64,000 nucleotides of DNA. Origin: Propionibacteriaceae bacterium AM104-82. Lineage in GTDB: Bacteria > Actinomycetota > Actinomycetes > Propionibacteriales > Propionibacteriaceae. Below are positions 34,738-42,784 of the stretch, one piece after another. The first letter of the stretch is position 1. Every line of letters starts with the position of its first letter. Where the stretch lies: NCBI GenBank assembly GCA_027658995.1, contig JAQDQK010000002.1, forward strand, positions 62,001 through 126,000, given 5' to 3'. A model generated the notes under the pieces. That model was not told the origin of the DNA. It made no database searches and saw only the letters and a list, made by a program, of their open reading frames with translations. The translations under genes were made by a program, and so were the position numbers.

Positions 34738-35675
34738 CCGCTGTACGCGGACTCCAGATCGACGGGTACGGCGTCGTGCTGCCCAGCCAGCGCGTGACCT
34801 TCGGGTCGGTGACCAGGTACCGCGCCGACTCCCCGGCGCAGCACCTGGGGATGCTCGTCGAGGCGGCAGGCAAGGCGCTTTCTTCGGCGGGCGTCGGTCC
34901 CGACGACATCGACTGCGTACTGGGCGCGACGGCGAGCGACGTGCAGCCGATCCCCTGCACCGCGGCGCTCGTGCAGGAGCAGGTCGCCCCCGACGCGCGG
35001 TGCGCGGCGCTCGACGTCAACTCCACCTGCACCAGTTTCATCACCGCCCTCGACGTCGCGTCGAGGTACCTGCGCGACGGCGACTACCGGCGGATCCTGA
35101 TCGTCTCCGGCGACGTCGGCGCCCAGTTCCTGAACCCGGAGCAGAAGGAGAGCTACGAACTGTTCTCCGACGCGGCGGTCGCCATGGTGGTCTCGGTTCC
35201 GTCCGACCCGGGCGTCGGGGTTCTGGCCTCGCTGCAGCAGACCTGGCCGCGGCACGCGCACGAGACCGAACTGCGCGGCGGAGGAAGCCGCTACCCGGCG
35301 CGTGGCTACACGCCCGAGACCGACAACGACCACCGCTTCGACATGAACGGGCGCGCGGTGCTGCTGTCGGCGTCGCGGGTGCTGCCCGCATTCTTCGACC
35401 GCTTCTTCGAGGGGGCCGGGGTCTCGATCGACGAGATCGACTACGTGATCCCGCACCAGGCCAGCCGGGCGCTGCCGCTCATCATGCGCAGGATCGGCGT
35501 CCCCGAGGACAGGTACGCCAACTACGTCGAGGACTTCGGGAACATGGTCTCCGCCTCGGTGCCCTTCGCGCTGGCCAGGTCGTGGGACGAGGGCCGGATC
35601 GGCCGAGGCTCGCGCGTCCTGCTGTGCGGGACGGCCGCGGGCCTGACGGCCAACGCGCTGCTGCTGCAGTTGTAG
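34734..35675 (+). CDS. 3-oxoacyl-ACP synthase III family protein (FabH/OleA-like)
   Basis: 313-residue thiolase-fold condensing enzyme with a complete Cys-His-Asn triad: Cys99 in 'DVNSTCTSF', His241 in 'IPHQASRAL' and Asn270 in 'EDFGNMVSASV'. The operon has no fab genes, so it is probably a dedicated condensing enzyme like OleA rather than housekeeping FabH. Last gene of the four-gene unit, overlapping the ligase gene by 4 nt and converging with the ABM gene 3 nt downstream. Confidence 0.88.
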   Translation: MTAVRGLQIDGYGVVLPSQRVTFGSVTRYRADSPAQHLGMLVEAAGKALSSAGVGPDDIDCVLGATASDVQPIPCTAALVQEQVAPDARCAALDVNSTCTSFITALDVASRYLRDGDYRRILIVSGDVGAQFLNPEQKESYELFSDAAVAMVVSVPSDPGVGVLASLQQTWPRHAHETELRGGGSRYPARGYTPETDNDHRFDMNGRAVLLSASRVLPAFFDRFFEGAGVSIDEIDYVIPHQASRALPLIMRRIGVPEDRYANYVEDFGNMVSASVPFALARSWDEGRIGRGSRVLLCGTAAGLTANALLLQL

Positions 35676-35678
35676 GGC

Positions 35679-35948
35679 TCAGTTGGCGTCGAACTGGCCG
35701 ACGGCGGCCGCCACGACGAGCAGGCCCTGCGCGTCGTCCATGCCGCTGCCCCGGAACGCCTCGAGGGAGTCGGCGTCGCGCCAGATCTCGCACACGTTGA
35801 CGCGGTCGACATCGATGGGGTCGGGCGAGACGCTGTAGTCCAGGCAGCCGGGGGCCGTCCGCGCCGTGCCGATCGCGTCAAGGGACCGCTCGAGAAAGTC
35901 CTCCCTGCTGCCGGTCGCGATCTTCAGGTGTCCTGCCACGATGATCAT
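35679..35948 (-). CDS. Antibiotic biosynthesis monooxygenase (ABM) domain protein
   Basis: 89-residue ferredoxin-like alpha+beta barrel protein, 'MIIVAGHLKIATGSREDFLERSLDAI' at the start (quoted in part: 'IIVAGHLKIATGSREDFLE') and 'APGCLDYSVSPDPID', 'VNVCEIWRD'. Members act as cofactor-free monooxygenases or as quinol/heme-related oxidoreductases; many have no known function. Independent leaderless-type start with TAGGGT 6 nt upstream. Confidence 0.85.
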   Translation of the reverse strand: MIIVAGHLKIATGSREDFLERSLDAIGTARTAPGCLDYSVSPDPIDVDRVNVCEIWRDADSLEAFRGSGMDDAQGLLVVAAAVGQFDAN

Positions 35949-35954
35949 CGGGCA

Positions 35955-35960
35955 ACCCTA
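35955..35960 (-). promoter_or_regulatory. -10 box (TAGGGT) of ABM gene, leaderless
   Basis: TAGGGT on the minus strand ends 6 nt before the ATG at 35948. Confidence 0.45.
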
Positions 35961-36025
35961 ACGGCGAGCGGGTCGAGGGCTCCCGGAACCACGAGGATGA
36001 CGATGTGCGCACGTTTGGCTTGAGA

Positions 36026-36121
36026 CTCTGCACCGGGTGCGAGAGGTTTCGACCGATGAAACGACGCTGGGGTCAGTCTCTGCACAGGGTGCGAGAGGTT
36101 TCGACCGATGAAGCGACGCTG
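36026..36121. repeat. Two tandem copies of a 44-bp repeat (52-bp period)
   Basis: Copies at 36026-36069 and 36078-36121 differ at only two positions. The unit contains GGGTGCGAGAGGTTTCGACC and ends in CGACGCTG. It does not code for anything recognisable. Confidence 0.85.
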
Positions 36122-36126
36122 CGCGC

Positions 36127-36165
36127 CGTTTCATGGCTCAACCAACACGTTTCATGGCTCAACCA
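36127..36165. repeat. Two tandem copies of an 18-bp repeat (21-bp period)
   Basis: CGTTTCATGGCTCAACCA occurs at 36127-36144 and 36148-36165. The second copy runs into the 3' end of the MarR gene. Confidence 0.85.
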
Positions 36166-36656
36166 GCGTCGTTCTCGATGGCCTCGGACCAGGCGCGCAG
36201 CAGGGTCGCGAGGTGGACCCGCTCGGACTCCCGCAGCGGGGCAAGAAGGGCGCTCTCGTTGGCCAGGTGCGCCTCGACCGCGCTGTCGATCAGCGCCCTT
36301 CCCTCGTCGGTCAGGCGGACGATGCGGCCGCGGCCGTCGTGGCTGGCCCGCTCCCGTTCCACCAGTCCCGCTGCGGCCAACCGGTCGACCCGCTTGGTGA
36401 CCGCTCCGCTGGTGACCATCGTCCACGCCGCCAACTCGTTGGGCGACAACTCGAAGGGGTCGCCTGCGCGGCGCAGGGTCGCGAGCACGTCGAACTCGCC
36501 CTCGCTCAGGCCGAACTGGGCCTGCACCCGGGCGATCCGCTCGCGCAGGTGGTCTCCGATCCGGTGCAGCCTGCCGATGATCGCCATCGGCGAGGTGTCG
36601 AGGTCGGGCCGTTCGGCGGCCCACTGGTCGCGGATCTGAGCAACATGATCGGTCAC
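36159..36656 (-). CDS. MarR family transcriptional regulator
   Basis: 165-residue winged-HTH regulator. The recognition region 'LSPNELAAWTMVTSGAVTKRVDRLAAAGLVER' (quoted in part: 'TMVTSGAVTKRVDRLAAAGL') and wing 'GRGRIVRLTDEGRAL' are typical. It is divergent from an EamA transporter gene with two similar palindromic sites between, so it likely represses both. GTG start chosen because TATACT lies 6 nt upstream. The last codons ('ENDAG') fall inside the repeat region. Confidence 0.88.
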   Translation of the reverse strand: MTDHVAQIRDQWAAERPDLDTSPMAIIGRLHRIGDHLRERIARVQAQFGLSEGEFDVLATLRRAGDPFELSPNELAAWTMVTSGAVTKRVDRLAAAGLVERERASHDGRGRIVRLTDEGRALIDSAVEAHLANESALLAPLRESERVHLATLLRAWSEAIENDAG

Positions 36657-36662
36657 CCTTGA

Positions 36663-36668
36663 AGTATA
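36663..36668 (-). promoter_or_regulatory. -10 box (TATACT) of marR-type gene, leaderless
   Basis: TATACT on the minus strand ends 6 nt before the GTG at 36656. Confidence 0.5.
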
Positions 36669-36707
36669 TCTTCCAGGGAAACTATAATGTCTTCCATGGA
36701 AGATAAA
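36667..36707. promoter_or_regulatory. Twin MarR operator sites
   Basis: TCTTCCATGGAAGA (36690-36703) is a perfect 14-bp palindrome and includes the EamA start codon. A related site TATCTTCCAGGGAAACTATA begins at 36667, 21 bp from the matching position of the second. Together they cover both divergent -10 boxes. Confidence 0.65.
36683..36688 (+). promoter_or_regulatory. -10 box (TATAAT) of EamA gene, leaderless
   Basis: Perfect TATAAT ends 7 nt before the ATG at 36696. Confidence 0.55.
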
Positions 36708-37610
36708 CTTCGATGGTCGCTGGTCGCGGCGATCCCGCCGGTGTTCTGGGGCAGCACGTACTTCGTGAACGCGCACTTCATGCCAGGCGACTCTCCCCTC
36801 TAGGGTGCCGCGCTGCGCGCCGCCCCTGCAGGGCTCCTGCTGCTGCTCCTGGTCCGACGACTGCCGTCCGGTTCGTGGTGGTGGCGCTCCGCGCTGCTCG
36901 GCTTCCTCAACATCGGCGCGTTCTTCCTGCTGATCTTCCTCGCCTCGCAACTGTTGCCGAGCGCGGTCGCCTCGTCGGTCATGGCGCTCGCCCCCATCGC
37001 GCTCACCTTCAGCGCCTGGGGCCTGCTGGGGCAGCGTCCAACCACAGTGCTGCTGATCGGCGCGGCGCTCGGCGCCCTCGGGGTGCCGCTCCTGGTCGGC
37101 GTCGCCTCCGACGGCTTCCGACCCTGGGGCCTTGTGGTGTCGTTGACCGCGATGGCCATGAACAGCGTCGGGTCGATCCTTGCCAGGCGCTGGCAGGGCG
37201 ACCTTCCGGTGCTGCACACCACCTGCTGGCAGTTGCTCTGGGGAGGCGCGGCGCTCGTGGTCGCTGCCCTCCTGCTCGAGGGCCCTCCCCCGCACCTCGG
37301 TCCTCCGCAGTTCGGCGCCATCGTCTACCTCTCGGTGTTCGCCACGGCGGTGGCCTACCTCTGCTGGTTCGGCGCGCTCGCGCACCTGGACGCCGGGGTG
37401 GTCGGGGTCGTCGGCCTGCTCAACCCGGTGACGGGCGTGACCCTCGGCCTGCTCGTCGGGCACGAGCGACTCGGCGCGACCCAGTGGCTCGGGCTGGCGA
37501 TCGTGCTCGGCTCGATGGCGGCCGTGCAGGCGCATGCGGCCCGCCGCCGCCCGACAACTAGGCGCCGGGAAGCAGCACCACCGTGCCCGCGTCCCGCCGG
37601 AGGTGGATGA
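36696..37610 (+). pseudogene. EamA family transporter interrupted by in-frame TAG
   Basis: Drug/metabolite transporter family protein with two EamA domains, about 304 codons. The frame opens at ATG 36696 with the typical 'AAIPPVFWGSTYFVN', meets TAG at 36801-36803 after 'GDSPL', and continues in the same frame with 'GAALRAAPAGLLLLLLVRRL' and the rest of the transporter to 37610. The stop replaces a position that is usually Trp or Tyr. The downstream part has no strong start of its own (Met near 36954). Either a nonsense pseudogene or a sequence error; MarR-controlled promoter is intact. Confidence 0.8.
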
Positions 37611-37663
37611 GCGAGTCGCGCACCTTCAGCCCCGCGGCCCCGTCGTCGATGAGGGTGCGGCGC

Positions 37664-39997
37664 TCAGTTCCGCGGCGGCCGCGACGACTGGGGCGGGCGC
37701 TGCTGCCCCTGTGGGGGCGGGCCTGTGGGCCGCGGCTGACCGGGAGGTGCCGGGGTGGGCCGGGGCGGTCCGCCTGCCCCGGGGGCCGCGAACTGTGGCC
37801 CCGGTGGCGGCTGGCCCTGCCCGCCGGGATTCTGGGGGCCTCGGTTCGGTGGGCCCTGCGTCGCAGGGGCGCCCTGCATCGGGCCCCGGAAGGGCGGCGA
37901 CTGCTGGACCGAACCGGCGAACGGCGGCTGGGCGGGCCCGGATGGCCCGCCTGTTGGCCCGCCCGGTCGAACCGCGTTCGCCTGCCCCGACCAGGGGGCC
38001 GCGCTGAGCAACCGGTCGGGCGACGGCGGGGCCTGGACCGAGGACCTGGAGCGACGGCGGCGCCAGATCAGCACCCCCGCGACCGCGCCGAGCAGCAGCA
38101 CGGCCGCCCCGACGACGATCGCGACGCCGACGCCCGCGGCGCCGCGCTGCTTGTCCTGGTAGGCGGAGAGGCTGCGGCGGGCCTGATCGAGGTCGCCCGC
38201 CTCGAACGCCGACCGGGACCGGTCAAGGGCCCGGTCCGCCCCGAGCACCGCCCGGCCGATCCCGACGAAGGGGCCGTCGCCGCGCTGCGCAGAGCGGATG
38301 GCGCCCGTCAGGTCGAACAGGACCTCCTTGGCCTCGCCGAGCGTCTTCTCAGCGGCGTCCGGGCTCGCTCCGTCCGCGCCGTCATAGGCCGCGCGCACGC
38401 TCTCGGGCACCTTCAGCCCGACCTTCTCGGCGCTCGTCTGGAGGTCACCTGCGGTCTTCGCCAGGTCACCGAGGCCCGCCAGGGACTTCTCCGCCTCCGC
38501 GAACTCCCATCCCGCCATCTGCGCCCGCAGCGCCTTCGGCGGCAACCAGGCGCCGTCCCTCTCGTCGATGCCCTGGTACGCCGTCCTCGCCGCAGCCCTG
38601 GCCTCGAGGGCCTTGGCCTGTTCCGCGTCGAAGACCGTCTGCGCCAGGTAGCCGTCGGCGGCCTTGGCGTTGCCTCCGCGAACCTCCACCAGGTCAAGGA
38701 AGCGTCGTTGGTCGGTGATCGCGACGCCGTCTGGCGAGCCGGGCTCCTCGTAGGCGGACTCCCCGCGGACGGCCCCGCTCAGCACGCGTGCCACCGCGTC
38801 GTCGTCCAACCCGTCGAGGAGCAGCCTCATGGTGCCGTGCGACGTCGGGTACGCATAGTTCTCCTCGGGCGTCGGGTCCGCGCGTGGGGTCCACTGCCAC
38901 TGCCCGAGCGGCATTGAACCCTTCCCGGTGCCCGGCTTCGGGGTCACCAGCGTGGCCCCCACCCCGTCGCTCGCGCGGTAGGCGACGTAGGCGGCGATCC
39001 CCTCGTGCAGCCACCGTTCCTTGAGCTTGTCCTTGCCGAGCCAGGCGCTGGTCGACTGGCGCAGCACTTCGTAGGGGCTCTCCTTCTCGGTGGCTCCTGC
39101 CGTGCGCTTGTCGAGGTCTGTGGTGTACCCGCCGAACGTGTTCACCGACAGGTCCTCAAACAGCGTGACCTCGGCGCCCTCCCACTCGACGCCGAGCAGC
39201 TTCTCGAGCCTCGGCAGTCCCTCGGTGAGCGCCCGCTCGGCGTTGTCGAGCCACTCGCCGTCGCCGGGAAGGGCCTCCAGCGCGATCGTCGCCTTCCCGA
39301 CCTCCACTGTTCGGCCGTCGTTGACGGAGGGGTCGCGCAGCACCAGGTACGCCCAGTAGCTCTGCTCCGGGAAGTTCTTCGAGGTCCACACGGTCGTGTC
39401 GCCGTCGGGCACCCCTGTGTAGCCGGGGTCGTCGGTGATCAGTTGCATCGAGGTCGGGGCGACGACCTCCGCGGTCGTCTTTCCTGGGTCGCCCTCGATC
39501 CAGAGCCCGATACCGGCGTAGCCCTTTCCGATCCTCGTGGTGTCCTTCGCTCGGAAGGGTGCCCCGGGCACGGTGTAGGTCAGCACGAGGGTGCCCGTCT
39601 CGCCGTACTTCAGTTCGGGCACCGTGATGGTGGCGACGCGGACGTTCGGGTCCTTCTGCGTGACGTCCGCCACGCTCACCGTGAGCGCGGCGCCGTTCGA
39701 GGTGGCCTTCACGTTCTCCGCCGAAGCGGGGATGTTCGTCTTGACGTTCGTCACGAGCCATTTCCCGCCCGGGTTGTCCGGCGTCACGCGCGTGTCGGTG
39801 TTGGTAACGGTCAGGGTCATGGTTGCCTGCACCGCGGACCCGTCTGCGCTGATCACGTATCGACCATGGCCGACCTCGTCGCGCCCGTTCTCGTCGGCCG
39901 CGGCCGTCGCGGTGGCGACCATCGTGGCAAGGATCCCGCAGGCGAGGCTCGCCGCGATCCCCCGCCGCCAAGCACGCCCTCGACGCCAATCGAACAT
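37664..39997 (-). CDS. Membrane protein with M1-peptidase-like ectodomain lacking HExxH
   Basis: 777 residues. Cleavable signal peptide ('GIAASLACGILATMVATATAAA', roughly residues 13-34), a large extracellular region, one transmembrane helix near residues 630-655 ('GVGVAIVVGAAVLLLGAVAG'), a basic stop-transfer and a Pro/Gly/Gln-rich cytoplasmic tail. The ectodomain has 'RWLHEGIAAYVAYR', matching the third-ligand WLxEG segment of M1 (gluzincin) peptidases, but where HExxHxWFG is expected it reads 'RQSTSAWLGKD'. It is therefore probably a non-catalytic pseudopeptidase. No operon partner. Confidence 0.8.
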   Translation of the reverse strand: MFDWRRGRAWRRGIAASLACGILATMVATATAAADENGRDEVGHGRYVISADGSAVQATMTLTVTNTDTRVTPDNPGGKWLVTNVKTNIPASAENVKATSNGAALTVSVADVTQKDPNVRVATITVPELKYGETGTLVLTYTVPGAPFRAKDTTRIGKGYAGIGLWIEGDPGKTTAEVVAPTSMQLITDDPGYTGVPDGDTTVWTSKNFPEQSYWAYLVLRDPSVNDGRTVEVGKATIALEALPGDGEWLDNAERALTEGLPRLEKLLGVEWEGAEVTLFEDLSVNTFGGYTTDLDKRTAGATEKESPYEVLRQSTSAWLGKDKLKERWLHEGIAAYVAYRASDGVGATLVTPKPGTGKGSMPLGQWQWTPRADPTPEENYAYPTSHGTMRLLLDGLDDDAVARVLSGAVRGESAYEEPGSPDGVAITDQRRFLDLVEVRGGNAKAADGYLAQTVFDAEQAKALEARAAARTAYQGIDERDGAWLPPKALRAQMAGWEFAEAEKSLAGLGDLAKTAGDLQTSAEKVGLKVPESVRAAYDGADGASPDAAEKTLGEAKEVLFDLTGAIRSAQRGDGPFVGIGRAVLGADRALDRSRSAFEAGDLDQARRSLSAYQDKQRGAAGVGVAIVVGAAVLLLGAVAGVLIWRRRRSRSSVQAPPSPDRLLSAAPWSGQANAVRPGGPTGGPSGPAQPPFAGSVQQSPPFRGPMQGAPATQGPPNRGPQNPGGQGQPPPGPQFAAPGAGGPPRPTPAPPGQPRPTGPPPQGQQRPPQSSRPPRN

Positions 39998-40131
39998 GTG
40001 CGACCTCCCCCAGACTCAATGGGCCGAGCCTAAGGGGACGTCGAGGTCATCTGCCCTTGTGGCAGCGCGGTCATGTGACGGGCTCCCCGATTCCGGGCGG
40101 GCGCACTGCCGGGGCGCGGCACAATCGGGTG

Positions 40132-41913
40132 ATGGGGACCCGCATCGAGGACTACGCACTGGTGAGCAACGCCCGCACCGCGTCGCTGATCTCACGCACA
40201 GGCGAGGTCGACTGGTGGTGCGCCCCGCGATTCGACTCGGCGTCCATCTTCGGCGCGCTGCTGGGCGGCGCGGATCAGGGCCGCTGGTCGCTGCGCCCCA
40301 CCGATCCGGACGCGGTCGCCACCCGCCACTACGACGGCGACACGTTCGTGCTCGTGACGCGCTGGACGACGGCGCGGGGGGTCGCGGAGGTGATCGACGC
40401 GTTGCCGATCGGGGCGGACACGACGGTGCTCCGCCGCGTGCGGGGCGTGTCGGGCAGCGTCGGGTTCGGCACCGAGGTGCGGTTCCGGTTCGACTACGCG
40501 CGGGCCATCCCGTGGGTGAGCCAGGTCGGCACGGAGGAGGAGCCCGTCCTGCGCGCCCTCGCTGGTCCCGACACCGTCGAACTGCGCGGGTTGAGGCTGC
40601 GCGGCGACGATCACCGCCACGTCGGCGAGTTCACGGTCGAGGAGGGTGCCACGCGCGACCTGACGCTCACCTGGTGGCCGTCGCACCTGAACCGACCGGG
40701 GCCGCTCGACGTCGACCGCGCCCTCGAGACCACAAGGCGGTGGTGGCAGGACTGGGCCGACCACATCCGCCAGGAGGGCCACCACATCGCGGGCGTGGTG
40801 CGCTCGCTGCTGGTGCTGCGCGCCCTGACCGACCGGACCACAGGCGGCATCGTGGCGGCCGCCACCACGTCGCTGCCCGAGGCGATCGGAGGTCTCCGCA
40901 ACTGGGACTACCGCTACGTGTGGCTGCGCGACGCGGCCCTGACGCTCGAGGTGCTGATCTCGCACGGCTTCATCGGCACCGCGCACCATTGGCGCGACTG
41001 GCTGCTGCGCGCGGTCGCAGGCGACCCGGCACAGGTGCAGATCATGTACGGCGCCGCGGGCGAACGCGACCTCCCCGAGCGCGAACTCGCGAGCCTGCCC
41101 GGCTACGAGGGGTCGCGGCCGGTGCGGATCGGCAACGGGGCCGTCGACCAGTACCAGGGCGACGTCATCGGGGAAGTGCTGATGGCGTTGGAGGCGGCAA
41201 GGGCCGCCGGGCTGCGCGAGACGCCGACCTCGTGGGCCCTGCAGCGCGCGCTGCTCGGCGAGGTGATCGAGCGGATGGACCGCCCGGACCAGGGGATGTG
41301 GGAGATGCGCGGCGGGCCGCAGCGGTTCACGCACTCGCGGGTGATGATCTGGGCCGCGTTCGACTCTGCGGTGCGGGCCGTCACGAACCACGACCTGCCG
41401 GGCGACGCCGAGAAGTGGACGCGGCTGCGCGACGCCATGCGCGCCGAGATCGAGGCCTCCGGCTACGACGCGGAGCGGGGCCACTTCGTCCAGTACTACG
41501 GCTCGACGCACGTCGACGCGGCGCTGCTGCTGCTCCCCCAGGTCGGCTTCTGCGCCCCCGACGATCCGCGGATGCTCGGCACGGTCGCCGAGATCGAGCG
41601 GCAGCTGATGCACGAGGGTTTCGTGATGCGCTACCGCAGCGACGACGGGGTCGGCGGCGGGGAGAACCCGTTCCTGGCGTGCAGCCTGTGGCTGGTGGAG
41701 CAGTACGCGATGACGGGCCGCCTCGACGACGCGCACCGCCAGATGGACCTGGTCGACGGGGCCGCCAACGAGGTCGGCCTGCTGAGCGAGGAGTTCGACC
41801 CGGTCGCGCGGCGCCAGACGGGCAACCTGCCCCAGGCGTTCTCACACCTGGCATTCGTCCGCGCGGCGGACGCCCTCGCCGGTCACGGCGGCCGGGGCGT
41901 CCACCGACGCTGA
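40132..41913 (+). CDS. Glycoside hydrolase family 15 protein (glucoamylase/trehalase-like)
   Basis: 593-residue GH15 (alpha/alpha)6-barrel enzyme with the N-terminal beta-sandwich 'TRIEDYALVSNARTASLISR'. The barrel has 'LRNWDYRYVWLRDAALTLEV' (substrate subsite), catalytic Glu in 'QGMWEMRGGPQRFTHSR' and second catalytic Glu in 'LLSEEFDPV'. Related actinobacterial enzymes hydrolyse trehalose or alpha-1,4-glucans; sequence alone does not decide. No signal peptide, so intracellular. Start at 40132 gives the family N-terminus; upstream 'CACAAT' 6 nt before ATG is a possible leaderless -10. Confidence 0.92.
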   Translation: MGTRIEDYALVSNARTASLISRTGEVDWWCAPRFDSASIFGALLGGADQGRWSLRPTDPDAVATRHYDGDTFVLVTRWTTARGVAEVIDALPIGADTTVLRRVRGVSGSVGFGTEVRFRFDYARAIPWVSQVGTEEEPVLRALAGPDTVELRGLRLRGDDHRHVGEFTVEEGATRDLTLTWWPSHLNRPGPLDVDRALETTRRWWQDWADHIRQEGHHIAGVVRSLLVLRALTDRTTGGIVAAATTSLPEAIGGLRNWDYRYVWLRDAALTLEVLISHGFIGTAHHWRDWLLRAVAGDPAQVQIMYGAAGERDLPERELASLPGYEGSRPVRIGNGAVDQYQGDVIGEVLMALEAARAAGLRETPTSWALQRALLGEVIERMDRPDQGMWEMRGGPQRFTHSRVMIWAAFDSAVRAVTNHDLPGDAEKWTRLRDAMRAEIEASGYDAERGHFVQYYGSTHVDAALLLLPQVGFCAPDDPRMLGTVAEIERQLMHEGFVMRYRSDDGVGGGENPFLACSLWLVEQYAMTGRLDDAHRQMDLVDGAANEVGLLSEEFDPVARRQTGNLPQAFSHLAFVRAADALAGHGGRGVHRR

Positions 41914-41919
41914 AGTAGG

Positions 41920-42783
41920 TCAGAGCGGCGTCAGGTCGCCGACCAGGTGCGGCTTACCCTCCTTGTTGACCACCGAGAAGGCCCAGTCGCCGTCGGACTC
42001 GGCCGAGGCGAAGAACACCCTGCCCGGAAGCAGGATCGGCTTGGCGAACTGGACCCGCACCGTGTACGCGGAAGGCAGCCTGCCGCCCAGCGCCGCGAGC
42101 GCCCTGGCGTGCGTCCACATGCCGTGGATGATCGCCCGGGGGAAGCCGAACAGCTTCGCGGTCGCGGCGGACAGGTGGATCGGGTTCGAGTCGCCCGAGA
42201 CCGCCGCGTACTGGCGCCCGAGGTTCGCGGGCAGCCGCCACATCTGGGACGGCTCCACCGCGGGGGCGGCCAGGCGTTCGGCCTTGACGGGCTCGCCCGC
42301 GACCTTCGCGCCCGTGGCGAGGTAGTTCGAGGTGCCCTCCCAGACGAGTTCGTCGCCGACGTGGATCTCACCGCGCATGTCGAACACGGCGCCCTTGGCG
42401 TGCGGGCGCAGGTTGTCGGCCCAGACCTTGATCCGCAGGTTCTCGGACACCGAGACGCGCCGGTGCTGCGTCATCTCGTTGCTGACGTGGACCAGCCCGG
42501 CGAGCGAGAACGGGAAGTCGTCCTCGGCCATCAGGGCGGCCTGCAGCGGAAACGTCTGGACGTGCAGCCAGGTGGCTGGCACGTCGTCGCGCAGCGTGAA
42601 ACCGCAGACCCGGTCGTAGCCGGCAAGCAGCGCCAGATCCTGCTTCTGGTCCATCAGGAGGTAGCTGCGCTCGGGCAACGCGCTGACGGAGGCGCCGCGC
42701 TTGGTGAGCGCCCCCGTCAGGCCCTTGACGAGCAGCTTGCCCGTGTCGGGCGGCGAGGAGAGGGAACGGACGTCGCGGCCCAC
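41920..42783 (-). CDS. MaoC-like dehydratase (HtdX/Rv0241c-like)
   Basis: 287-residue double-hotdog protein. The C-terminal hydratase-2 motif 'YAAVSGDSNPIHLSAATAKLFGFPRAIIHGMW' (part: 'SGDSNPIHLSAATAKLFGF') holds the catalytic Asp and His. It would hydrate or dehydrate enoyl/3-hydroxyacyl thioesters. Neighbours FabG4-like and FadA2-like match the Mycobacterium tuberculosis Rv0241c-Rv0242c-Rv0243 order. Begins 1 nt after the FabG-like stop. Confidence 0.9.
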   Translation of the reverse strand: MGRDVRSLSSPPDTGKLLVKGLTGALTKRGASVSALPERSYLLMDQKQDLALLAGYDRVCGFTLRDDVPATWLHVQTFPLQAALMAEDDFPFSLAGLVHVSNEMTQHRRVSVSENLRIKVWADNLRPHAKGAVFDMRGEIHVGDELVWEGTSNYLATGAKVAGEPVKAERLAAPAVEPSQMWRLPANLGRQYAAVSGDSNPIHLSAATAKLFGFPRAIIHGMWTHARALAALGGRLPSAYTVRVQFAKPILLPGRVFFASAESDGDWAFSVVNKEGKPHLVGDLTPL

Positions 42784-42784
42784 G

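Noticed and set aside
36026..36165. Possible CRISPR array
   Set aside because: Only two copies of each unit, no uniform repeat-spacer order and no cas genes.
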